This document shows positions 1 to 7,022 of a DNA stretch of 35,017 nt, piece after piece. The notes below the pieces were generated by a model. That model ran no database searches. It was not told the origin of the DNA and saw nothing but the letters and a program-made list of their open reading frames with translations. The stretch lies in the NCBI GenBank assembly GCA_913063265.1, contig CAJXZG010000057.1:1-35017 (forward strand). The letters run 5' to 3'. This DNA comes from an uncultured Prolixibacteraceae bacterium (GTDB lineage Bacteria; Bacteroidota; Bacteroidia; Bacteroidales; Prolixibacteraceae). The position numbers and the translations under genes are program-made. Numbering within the stretch: the stretch's first letter is position 1; each line of letters begins with the position of its first letter.

Positions 1-1150
1 CACACATTGCACCAATTACACTGATAAATTTTGGGATTTTGAAGGCAGGTCTGAAATCAGAACTCGCCCAACTTTCTATGGCACAGGCCAGATTTAAAAA
101 TGCGTAAGTGGTAATAAAGAACATTGAAACAATTCGGGCAATTACATCAAGTTGGCCTATTAGAATTCCTGCTTCGGCAATAATAAAGGCAAGTATCAGC
201 GCATTTCGGGGTTCATTGGTCTTGCCGGTTCCTTTTGCAAATATTTTTGGTGCAATTTTATCCATGGCAATGGCTTGCAGTATTCGTGGTGCACCTAAAA
301 TGCTGCCTAAAGCAGAAGATAAAGTAGCACCCCAGATTCCAATAATCACCAGCACAGGAACCAATGCTATTTTAAACAAAATCTGGCTATCGTTTTTTAA
401 TACTTCCGCATCAACTGTAAAAGCATAAAAGAAAGCCAGTCCGATATAAACCACAAAACCTACCACCACAGCTGCCATGGCTCCTACCGGCAACGATTTT
501 TTTGGATTTTTTAAATCACCCGACATAGAAACACCTGCTTCAAAACCGGTTACAGCCGGAAAGAAAATACCAAATAAAATCATAAACGGAGCGGCATCGG
601 CGAGCGGTTTAAGATGTATTGTGCCTGGAGCAAAATCATGTTTTCCAAAAAATATGGATAAAAGAGAAAGCCCGATTGCAGCCATAATAAAATATTGTGA
701 TTTTATGGCCAGGGATGTGCTGATGAATGTCACCGTAGTAACTATCAGTAATATTAGTGTTCCTGTAAGTCGCACCGAGTTGATTGAAGTATCCAGGTTC
801 CAGTATCCCAGAAAACTTTCGGCAAAACCAATAAGGTAAAGGCTTACGCTAAAAGACAGGCCAACAAAAAGTGCATATCCAAGGGTACCGCCAATAGGTA
901 AACCCAGACTGCGTGAAATCATAAAATAGGTACCTCCGGTTTTTACTGTCTTATCAGTTGACAGAGATGCAACACTTAAACTTGTACTGATAGAAATGAT
1001 ATGGGCGATTACAATTATTCCTATGGTGTTTACCAATCCTGCCTGTCCGATAATGGTTGGAAATCTCAAATACATTATCACACCCAGAATGGTTAAAATT
1101 GAAGGAGTAAAAACACCACCAAAAGTCCCTAGTTTTCTAGCTTTTGCCAT
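1..1150 (-). CDS. SLC12-family (cation-chloride cotransporter-like) permease, 3' end cut by window edge
   Basis: An open frame runs on the minus strand from an ATG at 1148-1150 to the window edge without a stop, about 383 codons. The predicted protein begins MAKARKLGTFGGVFTPSI and continues LGVIMYLRFPTIIGQAG, which matches the first transmembrane segment of the APC-superfamily SLC12 group (Na-K-Cl and K-Cl cotransporters and their bacterial relatives). Further hydrophobic segments follow through the visible part, including FPAVTGFEAGVSMSGDLKNP near the family's sixth segment. The protein would sit in the inner membrane. Its substrate cannot be read from sequence: bacterial relatives may carry amino acids or cations with chloride. 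It starts 32 bases after mobA ends on the same strand, so the two may be cotranscribed. Family placement is firm, specificity unknown. Confidence 0.85.
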   Translation of the reverse strand, partial: MAKARKLGTFGGVFTPSILTILGVIMYLRFPTIIGQAGLVNTIGIIVIAHIISISTSLSVASLSTDKTVKTGGTYFMISRSLGLPIGGTLGYALFVGLSFSVSLYLIGFAESFLGYWNLDTSINSVRLTGTLILLIVTTVTFISTSLAIKSQYFIMAAIGLSLLSIFFGKHDFAPGTIHLKPLADAAPFMILFGIFFPAVTGFEAGVSMSGDLKNPKKSLPVGAMAAVVVGFVVYIGLAFFYAFTVDAEVLKNDSQILFKIALVPVLVIIGIWGATLSSALGSILGAPRILQAIAMDKIAPKIFAKGTGKTNEPRNALILAFIIAEAGILIGQLDVIARIVSMFFITTYAFLNLACAIESWASSDFRPAFKIPKFISVIGAMC

Positions 1151-1182
1151 ATTAAGGTTAATATTATCTTTTATAAAGATAA

Positions 1183-1749
1183 TTATTTTGACACAATCTT
1201 TATATCGCCCGGACTATTTAAATTATGAAATATTCTGGGGTATTTTTCCACCCAATCCTGAGAATTGAAAAGCTTGCAATTTATGTTGTTAATAAGGTTG
1301 TGAAGTCTTAGATTTCCTGTTTCCAAATGATTTTTAATAACCGGAATAGCACTTTTGTTAAACATCGACACCAGGGGTTCTTTTCCATTATTATGAATCG
1401 GAATAACCGCATCGAATTTAAAAGTATTTTTTGAAAGTTCTTTTATAAAATCCGGTTCAACAAAAGCTGCATCCACACTTAGCACAAAATTCCATTCTGT
1501 TTCAGATTTTTCCAAACCTGAATATATCCCGCTTAAGGGGCCACAATTTTTATATACATCGGTAATGGTTGGATAGCCAAACTTTTGATGGGCAGGATTG
1601 TCGGAGCTTATCAGGATTTTTTCACAAGTTTTTTGACAGATTTTAATGGCATTTTCCATCAAAGTTGTTTGGTTAAGCTTTAACAGGGCTTTGTCGGTTC
1701 CCATTCTTTTGCTTAATCCTCCTGAAAGTATAATTCCCGTAATCTGCAT
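1183..1749 (-). CDS. mobA: Molybdenum cofactor guanylyltransferase MobA
   Basis: MobA transfers GMP from GTP to molybdopterin to make the guanine dinucleotide form of the molybdenum cofactor, in the cytoplasm. The 188-residue protein opens MQITGIILSGGLSKRMG followed by TDKALL at about residues 18-23, the nucleotide-binding signature of the MobA family (LxGGxSxRMGxDKA). A later segment, LSVDAAFVEPDFI, fits the metal-binding Asp region, with Ala where many relatives have a Cys or Met. I chose the ATG at 1747-1749; a TTG two codons upstream is also in frame but the ATG puts the conserved strand at the usual distance. The length is normal for the family. No other molybdenum-cofactor gene is visible here. 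A hairpin terminator ends only 44 bases upstream, so transcription either restarts there or is controlled by readthrough. Confidence 0.9.
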   Translation of the reverse strand: MQITGIILSGGLSKRMGTDKALLKLNQTTLMENAIKICQKTCEKILISSDNPAHQKFGYPTITDVYKNCGPLSGIYSGLEKSETEWNFVLSVDAAFVEPDFIKELSKNTFKFDAVIPIHNNGKEPLVSMFNKSAIPVIKNHLETGNLRLHNLINNINCKLFNSQDWVEKYPRIFHNLNSPGDIKIVSK

Positions 1750-1792
1750 GGTCAAAAATATAAAAGAATAATTTGCGGGAGTAACGATAAAT

Positions 1793-1820
1793 AAAAAAAG
1801 CTCCGTAAAAACGGAGCTTT
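1793..1820 (-). terminator. Intrinsic terminator upstream of mobA
   Basis: A 10-bp perfect stem (AAAGCTCCGT at 1797-1806 with ACGGAGCTTT at 1811-1820) has a 4-base loop. Read on the minus strand the stem is followed by a run of seven T, so it works in that direction; on the plus strand only four T follow. It ends the RNA candidate that lies at higher coordinates. Confidence 0.85.
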
Positions 1821-2073
1821 TAGCTGTGATTCATCAATCACATCTTCAAAAAGCGTATAGTTAAAACATGTTGCCTTGAACGTAAATCAAGGACTTGAAG
1901 GATCTTTTGAGGACGTCCACTTCCTCAGTACTTTAGTTCCTCTGGTTTTGTGTATATTATGAATTCTTATTTCCAAAATTCACTTTTAAAATCAATCGAT
2001 CAATGCATCAATGGCAAAATCCGTTTGATTTCCGGTTAATATATTTAAGTCTTTTTGTTATTTGCGTCCTAAT
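1793..2073 (-). ncRNA. Candidate structured non-coding RNA (about 280 nt) or mobA leader
   Basis: This gap has no convincing reading frame, but the minus strand carries several simple hairpins in a row: arms at 1922-1927/1908-1913, 1887-1892/1874-1879 (CCTTGA with TCAAGG) and 1837-1842/1825-1830 (TGTGAT with ATCACA), then the terminator at 1793-1820. A possible promoter lies at 2080-2111: TTG, 21 bases, TTTCTTTG, one base from the Bacteroidota -7 consensus. The RNA would run from about 2073 to 1793. I do not recognise it as RNase P RNA, tmRNA or SRP RNA, because their conserved cores are absent. It could be a 6S-like RNA, a small regulator, or an attenuating leader of mobA. The hairpins and terminator are seen; the RNA itself is inferred. 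Confidence 0.45.
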
Positions 2074-2079
2074 GCATTA

Positions 2080-2111
2080 CAAAGAAAATATTATTTTTTG
2101 ATTGTTGGCAA
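2080..2111 (-). promoter_or_regulatory. Possible promoter for the RNA candidate
   Basis: On the minus strand TTG (2109-2111) is followed by a 21-base spacer and TTTCTTTG (2080-2087). This resembles the Bacteroidota TTTG/TAnnTTTG promoter with one mismatch in the -7 box. Confidence 0.35.
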
Positions 2112-2159
2112 TAAAAATCAAAAAAAATGTAAAAAACATAAGAAAAACTATTTTTATTG

Positions 2160-2297
2160 TACTTGCTTGCAAATGTTTTGATTCAGAGGTAGTTCCCCTA
2201 TGATTAGAGATGTAAAGGGGAGTAAGCCTAATTTAGAATCAAAATAAATATGTTTAGTTTCAGCTTAGTTATTTAAAGATAATTACAAAAGCAAGTA
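2160..2297. other. Nested long-range inverted repeats, possible folded RNA or cruciform
   Basis: Three complementary pairs are nested in order: TACTTGC (2160-2166) with GCAAGTA (2291-2297), TTTTGATTC (2176-2184) with GAATCAAAA (2236-2244), and CCCCT (2195-2199) with AGGGG (2216-2220). The region lies between the tRNA-His terminator and the RNA candidate and holds no credible gene. The nesting of a 7-bp, a 9-bp and a 5-bp pair is more than expected by chance in AT-rich DNA, but neither strand nor function can be assigned. Confidence 0.4.
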
Positions 2298-2326
2298 TAT
2301 AAAATTCAGTAAAGCAGGAGACAAAA

Positions 2327-2353
2327 AAAACCGTTTGAAAATCAAACGGTTTT
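2327..2353 (-). terminator. Terminator of tRNA-His
   Basis: The stem CCGTTTGA/TCAAACGG has a 3-base loop and is extended by A/T pairs on both sides. On the minus strand it is followed by eight T. It lies just downstream of the tRNA gene, with only a few bases between them. Confidence 0.85.
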
Positions 2354-2360
2354 AAAATTG

Positions 2361-2435
2361 GGTGGATGATGGGATTTGAACCCACGACCTCCGGAACCAC
2401 AATCCGGCGTTCTAACCAACTGAACTACAACCACC
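2361..2435 (-). tRNA. tRNA-His (anticodon GTG)
   Basis: The minus strand folds as a full cloverleaf. The anticodon stem CCGGA/TCCGG encloses the loop TTGTGGT, giving GTG (His). The T arm is GTGGG-TTCAAAT-CCCAT. A G stands at position -1 opposite the discriminator C, as expected for tRNA-His. No CCA tail is encoded. One oddity: in the acceptor stem, GTGGTTG against CATCCAC leaves a T:T mismatch at pair 5-68, with the other six pairs intact. Confidence 0.95.
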
Positions 2436-2449
2436 ATGTTTTGCGGGTG

Positions 2450-2482
2450 CAAATATAGTATTTTATTTTATTGAAATTCAAA
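2450..2482 (-). promoter_or_regulatory. Promoter of tRNA-His
   Basis: On the minus strand TTTG (2479-2482) is followed by 21 bases and TATATTTG (2450-2457), a perfect match to the Bacteroidota primary-sigma consensus. The expected start point is about 8 bases upstream of the tRNA. Confidence 0.75.
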
Positions 2483-2529
2483 AAAAACATCAATAAATAA
2501 ATATTGTAAAAAACCGCCCGATGGCGTAG

Positions 2530-2563
2530 TTTTGAATTGGCGTGCAGGAAAGAAATAACTTTT
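2530..2563 (+). promoter_or_regulatory. Possible promoter of the sigma-factor operon
   Basis: TTTTG (2530-2534), a 21-base spacer and TAACTTTT (2556-2563) match TTTG/TAnnTTTG except for the last base. Transcription would begin near 2570, about 26 bases before the first possible TTG start of the sigma gene. An ECF-type promoter recognised by the encoded factor itself cannot be excluded. Confidence 0.4.
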
Positions 2564-2595
2564 ATTTCCGCGATTGCAACCCTTGAGATTTTTCG

Positions 2596-3189
2596 TTGTC
2601 GTTAAGATTGAAAGAAAATAAATTGGAAAACTACCGGGAGATACATAAAACAATAATCGAAGCCAGTAAAAAAGGCGACGAACGACAAAAGTACAAGTTG
2701 TATCAACTGTACTCTAAAGCAATGTTTAATGTATGCTGGAGGATGATGAATAACAGGGAAGAGGCGGAAGATATGCTTCAGGAAGCATTTACTCAGGCTT
2801 TCCTGAAACTGGATACTTTTCGTTACGATTCAAGCTTTGGTGCCTGGTTAAAAAGGATAACAGTGAATACCTGTATAAATGCTATAAATAAGAGAAAAGT
2901 GGATCTGACATTAATGGATGAAATGCATCGCTTTGATCAGCCGGAAATACAGGACAATTATGAAGAGGATTTGCAATTAACCGTGGAAGGTGTTTCGAGA
3001 GCAATGGAAAAATTGCCTGAAGGCGGGCGAATTGTTTTTTCGCTCTATTTGCTTGAAGGATATGACCATGGAGAGATTGCACAAATTCTGAATATCTCTG
3101 AATCGACATCGAAAAGCCAGTTTATGAGGGCAAAACGTAAGGTTGTTGAAATTTTAAAAGAACTAAAAGCTGAGAATTATGAAGACTGA
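2596..3189 (+). CDS. ECF-type RNA polymerase sigma factor (sigma-70 family)
   Basis: This is a small sigma factor of the extracytoplasmic-function group, with region 2 (YKLYQLYSKAMFNVCWRMM followed by EEAEDMLQEAF, then FGAWLKRITVNTCIN) and region 4 (LPEGGRIVFSLYLLEGYDH, then EIAQILNISESTSKSQ). It would direct RNA polymerase to envelope-related promoters. The start is unusual: there is an in-frame stop at 2584-2586 and the first ATG falls inside region 2, so translation must begin at a non-ATG codon. TTG at 2596, 2608 or 2623 are the candidates; 2596 is given as the longest, and 2623 gives 188 residues, also typical. Its stop overlaps the start of the next gene by 11 bases, which argues for coupling with a partner regulator. 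The regulon is not shown by the sequence. Confidence 0.9.
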   Translation: MSLRLKENKLENYREIHKTIIEASKKGDERQKYKLYQLYSKAMFNVCWRMMNNREEAEDMLQEAFTQAFLKLDTFRYDSSFGAWLKRITVNTCINAINKRKVDLTLMDEMHRFDQPEIQDNYEEDLQLTVEGVSRAMEKLPEGGRIVFSLYLLEGYDHGEIAQILNISESTSKSQFMRAKRKVVEILKELKAENYED

Positions 3190-3688
3190 CAGGTTGGAAG
3201 ATTTTATAAAATCAAACCGGGAGGAGTTCGATCTTTACGAACCTTCTGATAAAGTTTGGGAGCAAATATCGAGTTCACAAAAGATAAAGAAAACGATAAA
3301 ACTGTCAACTTATTTTACAAGGGTGGCAGCGGTGGTTGCTGTGGCAGTAATTCTTTCAGTTGTTGCGCTTAGAATTAATGTTTTTCAGTCCGACAGACTT
3401 GCCATTCAAACTGATGATCCTGAATTGATGGAACTGATTGAAGCCGAAGCATATTATGCCGGACGTGTTAACGAAAAAATGATTGAAATACGAAAATGCT
3501 ATAATACCAACCCCGAAATAAAAGAAGAAGTTGAAATGGATTTAAACGAATTACAGGAAATGTACAATATTTTAAAAATTGATTTAAAGGAAAATGTTTC
3601 GAAAAAGACAGTTATTGAGGCGATGATTGAAAACAACCGTTTTCGTTTAAAAATGGTAGATCAGGTGCTTGAACAAATTAATTGTTAA
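3179..3688 (+). CDS. Putative single-pass anti-sigma factor
   Basis: The 169-residue protein overlaps the sigma gene by 11 bases, the usual arrangement for a sigma/anti-sigma pair. The N-terminal part (about residues 1-45) is cytoplasmic and charged, with DLYEPSDKVWEQI near residue 18, similar to the short sigma-binding segment of Bacteroidota anti-sigma proteins. A hydrophobic stretch at about residues 48-64 (RVAAVVAVAVILSVVAL) is the only membrane span. The C-terminal part is rich in Glu, Lys and Leu and probably helical or coiled-coil in the periplasm. There is no zinc-binding HxxxCxxC motif. It likely holds the sigma factor at the membrane until an envelope signal arrives. The role is inferred from position and topology; sequence alone is weak. 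Confidence 0.7.
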   Translation: MKTDRLEDFIKSNREEFDLYEPSDKVWEQISSSQKIKKTIKLSTYFTRVAAVVAVAVILSVVALRINVFQSDRLAIQTDDPELMELIEAEAYYAGRVNEKMIEIRKCYNTNPEIKEEVEMDLNELQEMYNILKIDLKENVSKKTVIEAMIENNRFRLKMVDQVLEQINC

Positions 3689-3702
3689 AAGAAAGGATTA
3701 AA

Positions 3703-4797
3703 ATGAATCAAATTAAAAACATAGCTTTTGCAGGTTTTATTATTCTGATGTTTCCATTTTTTGCATTTGGTCAGTTTACCGAGACGAAGCATCTTAAAAA
3801 ACAATTTAAGGTTTCGCCCGAATCGAAAATTGAAATTACCAATAAATATGGCAACATCAGGATAAACACCTGGGAAAAGGATTCGATAATCTTCGACATA
3901 AAAATTAAGGTGGAAGAGAAAAAGTTATCAAAACTTGAAAAATCGATGGATGGAATAGATTTTGATTTTATCGAAAGTCAACATTTTATAATAGTACGAA
4001 CAAAAGTAGGTGAAAACAAAAGTGGGCTTGAAAAGGAGTTTGCCAACTTTAAAGAGTCGATGTTTCAGTCGGGAGGAAATGTAGAAGTAGATTACGAAGT
4101 ATGGATGCCCGCAACCAACCAGCTTAAAGTAGAGAACAAATTTGGTGATGTTTATATTGATGATTTTTCCGGAGAAATAGAAATAATTCTTTCCAACGGA
4201 AACCTCAAAGCTCATGATTTTGAAGGTAAGTCTACCTTTAAACTTAGTTTCTCCGATGCCACAATTAATAGTGTACAGTATGCCAGGATGAATTGTAATT
4301 ACAGCGATATTTATATGAAAAAAGCGGGTGAAGTTTTACTTACCAGCAAATCTTCGGAATTTGAAATTATAGAAATTGAAAAATTAAATGCCGAAACCCG
4401 CCGGGATAAATTCAGAATTCAAATGTTGGATTTTCTGGATTCGAAAGGTAGTTTTTCAAACTACAGAATAAACGAGTTGCACGATAAATTAACGATGACA
4501 GCTGAATACGGAGATTTGGATATTGAAAAGGTATCAACTGATTTTAATTCAATTTATATAGAGTCTAAATCAACAGACCTGAATTTAAGTTTTAATGAAC
4601 AATCCGAGTTTGGTTTTGAGATTACTCATATAAAAAGCGACACCAACTTTGGAAAGAAGATAGCGGTTGACAGCGAAGAAGTATTGGATGAAAAAGAAAA
4701 GAAAGTTCAGATTAATGGAAATTTCGGAAACAAAAGTGAAACAAAAAAACTCTTTGTAAATGCCTCAGGAGGAGGGATTAATATCTTTAGTTACTGA
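3703..4797 (+). CDS. DUF4097-like beta-strand repeat envelope protein with signal peptide
   Basis: The 364-residue protein starts at the ATG at 3703, preceded by a purine-rich AAAGAAAGG site; a TTG 21 bases upstream would only lengthen the signal sequence. Residues 1-24 form a signal peptide ending FFAFGQ. The body contains repeated short strands with NKYGNIRI, NKFGDVYI, SNGNLKAHDF and AEYGDLDI, the style of the DUF4097 / putative adhesin beta-helix group. It has no catalytic motif. It follows the anti-sigma gene by 14 bases and shares the operon. It is exported to the periplasm or surface; the role is unknown. Related clusters (sigma factor, membrane regulator, strand-repeat protein) suggest an envelope stress or sensing function, which is inference. 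Confidence 0.7.
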   Translation: MNQIKNIAFAGFIILMFPFFAFGQFTETKHLKKQFKVSPESKIEITNKYGNIRINTWEKDSIIFDIKIKVEEKKLSKLEKSMDGIDFDFIESQHFIIVRTKVGENKSGLEKEFANFKESMFQSGGNVEVDYEVWMPATNQLKVENKFGDVYIDDFSGEIEIILSNGNLKAHDFEGKSTFKLSFSDATINSVQYARMNCNYSDIYMKKAGEVLLTSKSSEFEIIEIEKLNAETRRDKFRIQMLDFLDSKGSFSNYRINELHDKLTMTAEYGDLDIEKVSTDFNSIYIESKSTDLNLSFNEQSEFGFEITHIKSDTNFGKKIAVDSEEVLDEKEKKVQINGNFGNKSETKKLFVNASGGGINIFSY

Positions 4798-5017
4798 TGA
4801 GTTTAAATTTTTTTATTTTTTTTCTTCACCTTTTGCAACCTTCAAAAAAAACCACTGTCAATACAAATACAGAAAACTAGAAAAAGAAACACTGAAACAC
4901 ATTTTTCCTGAATCAAAAGAGATAATTATAAAGCATTGGCCAGCTTTATCTGTTTTCGATTTCATTTGAAAAATAGAATTCAGAAAGTCATTATTGAAAA
5001 CAAAACATTTGAAAGAA

Positions 5018-5734
5018 ATGAAAACAATTAAACAATTTTCCATCTACATTTTATTATTCTTATTAGCAACAGGTTGTATCGAACATTTCAATATAAAAGG
5101 AAATGGAATTGACGCAACCGAACAAAGAGCTGTAACAGGTTTTAATAAAATTAAATCATCGGGGAGCTTCGATGTTCAGATTATAAAAGGAGATGAAACA
5201 GAAGTCTTGATTACAGCTGAAACTAATATTCTGCCTTATATTGAAACAAAAGTATCCAATCAGACTTTATTGATAGATATTCCGGGATTTCATAATGTGA
5301 GAAACCGTTTACCAATGAGCGTTTATATTACCATTCCTGAATTGCTTAGTGTTAAACAAAGTGGTTCGGGAGATATTATTACCGATAGTTTTGTTGCTGA
5401 TGAGGCAGAGTTTTTTGTTTCAGGCTCAGGTTCTATCTCAACAGAAATGATGGCAAAAAGTGTGGAAGCCGGAATATCAGGTTCAGGGTGGATTCTGATT
5501 GCCGGAGAAGCCAATCAATCCTATTTGTCTATTAGTGGTTCGGGTAATATTAATTCTTCAGAGTTGACAGTTCAGCGTTGTAATGCTCATATTTCCGGGT
5601 CAGGAACAATGCAGGTAAATGCAGAAGAATCTATCTATGCAAGGATATCGGGAAGTGGCAATTTATATTACCATGGAAATCCTGAAATTGAAACCAGCAT
5701 TTCCGGTTCAGGGAAAGTCCTTCCGAAAAGATAA
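5018..5734 (+). CDS. GIN-domain (DUF2807) lipoprotein with SGSG repeats
   Basis: The 238-residue protein starts at the ATG at 5018. An in-frame TTG at 4994 is less likely because it would place eight extra residues before the signal. The signal sequence ends LLATGC, a lipobox with Cys20. The rest is the DUF2807 / GIN fold (a right-handed beta-helix-like domain), with KGNG near residue 28 and seven copies of an SGSG turn motif (QSGSGD, VSGSGS, then five ISGSG copies ending in W, N, T, N and K), one per roughly 18-20 residues. It is a probable outer- or inner-membrane-anchored lipoprotein of unknown function. It lies 220 bases after the previous gene and 20 before the next. A homologous pair sits at 31633-33113. 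Confidence 0.85.
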   Translation: MKTIKQFSIYILLFLLATGCIEHFNIKGNGIDATEQRAVTGFNKIKSSGSFDVQIIKGDETEVLITAETNILPYIETKVSNQTLLIDIPGFHNVRNRLPMSVYITIPELLSVKQSGSGDIITDSFVADEAEFFVSGSGSISTEMMAKSVEAGISGSGWILIAGEANQSYLSISGSGNINSSELTVQRCNAHISGSGTMQVNAEESIYARISGSGNLYYHGNPEIETSISGSGKVLPKR

Positions 5735-5754
5735 GCAAGCTAAATTACTTAACC

Positions 5755-6249
5755 ATGAAAAAATTACTACTTCTATTTTTTTTAATCAACTTTAGTACAT
5801 TATTGTACTCTCAAGAGTTTCGGTATGCTGCAGGAATCCGTGCCGGTTATACAGGCGGAATAGATTTCAGGGCATATGCTGACGAAATAAATTCCTACCG
5901 CGTTTTACTCGGATGGCGTGAACGCGGAACACAATTACATATCTTAAAAGAGTTTCACAGACCCGATCTGTTTACTTTTACCGACCGGCTAAATTTTGTA
6001 TTTGGTTTTGGAATTCATGCAGGATACGAAAGATGGGACCAGAAATATTATCATTATCATTCCAGTTATTATGTTACCCGCACAGGTTTTATTGCCGGGC
6101 TTGATGGTTTGGCAAGTTTGGAATATATGTTTGTTTCAGTACCAATTTCTATAGGGATTGATGTTAAGCCATATATCGACTTTTTCGGGAAAGATATTTT
6201 TCAATTGCAACCTTTTGATTTTGCTTTTACGGCAAAATATCACTTTTAA
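5755..6249 (+). CDS. Small outer-membrane beta-barrel-like protein
   Basis: This 164-residue protein has an N-terminal signal peptide (MKKLLLLFFLINF, cleavage near YSQ) and an alternating hydrophobic/polar pattern ending in FAFTAKYHF, the aromatic C-terminal strand typical of outer-membrane barrels. It holds a YYHYHSSYY segment. No enzyme motif is visible. It follows the GIN lipoprotein by 20 bases and precedes another barrel-like protein by 35, so all three are probably one transcript. The function is unknown; it is the kind of barrel found at the end of sigma-factor operons in this phylum. Confidence 0.65.
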   Translation: MKKLLLLFFLINFSTLLYSQEFRYAAGIRAGYTGGIDFRAYADEINSYRVLLGWRERGTQLHILKEFHRPDLFTFTDRLNFVFGFGIHAGYERWDQKYYHYHSSYYVTRTGFIAGLDGLASLEYMFVSVPISIGIDVKPYIDFFGKDIFQLQPFDFAFTAKYHF

Positions 6250-6284
6250 ATCAGACAATTAATTAATCATTTTATATATAAGTC

Positions 6285-6944
6285 ATGAAAAAAACAGTAT
6301 TATTTGTTATTCTAATTTTATCAGTTTCACTGATTTATGCACAGGATTCTTACCAAAGCGATGAAGTAAGAACCGTTTTTTCAAGGAACAAATCAAACGG
6401 AGGTTATGGTGCCTTTACTATGGCATACTCAAATATCGGCGGTTACGATGCCTTTGTGAGCGGAGGGCGGGGAGCATTTATTTTCGATCATATTTTGGCC
6501 ATTGGTGCCGGAGGTTATGGATTTGTAAATAACCTTAGCTATAATCATTACCACAGTACACCCGAAAACCGCATGTCGTTGGCCGGAGGTTATGGTGGTT
6601 TGTTAATAGAACCAATTGTAGCCGGGAAATCACCGGTACATGTCTCATTTCCAATTTTAATTGGTGGAGGTGGTGTAACGCTTGTCGATATGTATGGCTG
6701 GGATTACTGGGGCGATCCACGTCATGGATACGAATATGCCTATGATGCCTTTTTTGTTTTCGAACCGGCAGTTGAGCTTGAGTTTAACCTTGCCAGATGG
6801 TTCAGGTTAGCAGCAGCAGTAAGTTATCGTTATACATCCGATATCAATTTATATCGTCCTGATTCAGAATTGACAAATCAATATGGGAAGGATGCTTTGC
6901 GTGGATTTAACTACGGACTGACATTTAAATTTGGTAAGTTTTAA
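6285..6944 (+). CDS. Outer-membrane beta-barrel-like protein
   Basis: This 219-residue protein has a signal peptide (MKKTVLFVILILSVS, cleavage near IYAQ) and glycine- and tyrosine-rich strands (NGGYGAFTMAYSNIGGYDAF, then AIGAGGYGFV and GGGGVTLVDMYGWDYW). It ends in RGFNYGLTFKFGKF, fitting a barrel closing strand. No enzymatic motif is visible. It is the last gene of the run that begins with the sigma factor and is closed by the terminator at 6961-7003. Function is unknown; an envelope or outer-membrane role is inferred. Confidence 0.65.
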   Translation: MKKTVLFVILILSVSLIYAQDSYQSDEVRTVFSRNKSNGGYGAFTMAYSNIGGYDAFVSGGRGAFIFDHILAIGAGGYGFVNNLSYNHYHSTPENRMSLAGGYGGLLIEPIVAGKSPVHVSFPILIGGGGVTLVDMYGWDYWGDPRHGYEYAYDAFFVFEPAVELEFNLARWFRLAAAVSYRYTSDINLYRPDSELTNQYGKDALRGFNYGLTFKFGKF

Positions 6945-6960
6945 ACAAAATATTTGATAA

Positions 6961-7003
6961 AAAAACGGGAATCTTATTCGCAATGAAACAGATTCCCGTT
7001 TTT
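6961..7003. terminator. Bidirectional terminator between convergent genes
   Basis: A 13-bp stem, AAAAACGGGAATC (6961-6973) with GATTCCCGTTTTT (6991-7003), has a 17-base loop and T runs on both strands. It separates the plus-strand sigma operon from the minus-strand isomerase-like gene. Confidence 0.85.
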
Positions 7004-7022
7004 ATTTACTAATAATTGACGA

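Noticed and set aside
108..1268. Plus-strand open frames of 90-120 codons across the first 1.2 kb
   Set aside because: They lie opposite a continuous SLC12-like reading frame on the minus strand, which has recognisable transporter motifs.
2200..2247. A 15-codon frame starting ATGATTAGAGATG in the nested-stem region
   Set aside because: Too short, no ribosome binding site, and explained by the inverted repeats.
4760..4969. A 69-codon plus-strand frame after the DUF4097-like gene
   Set aside because: It begins inside the preceding gene in another frame, has low-complexity composition and no motif; the gap to the next gene is better left unassigned.
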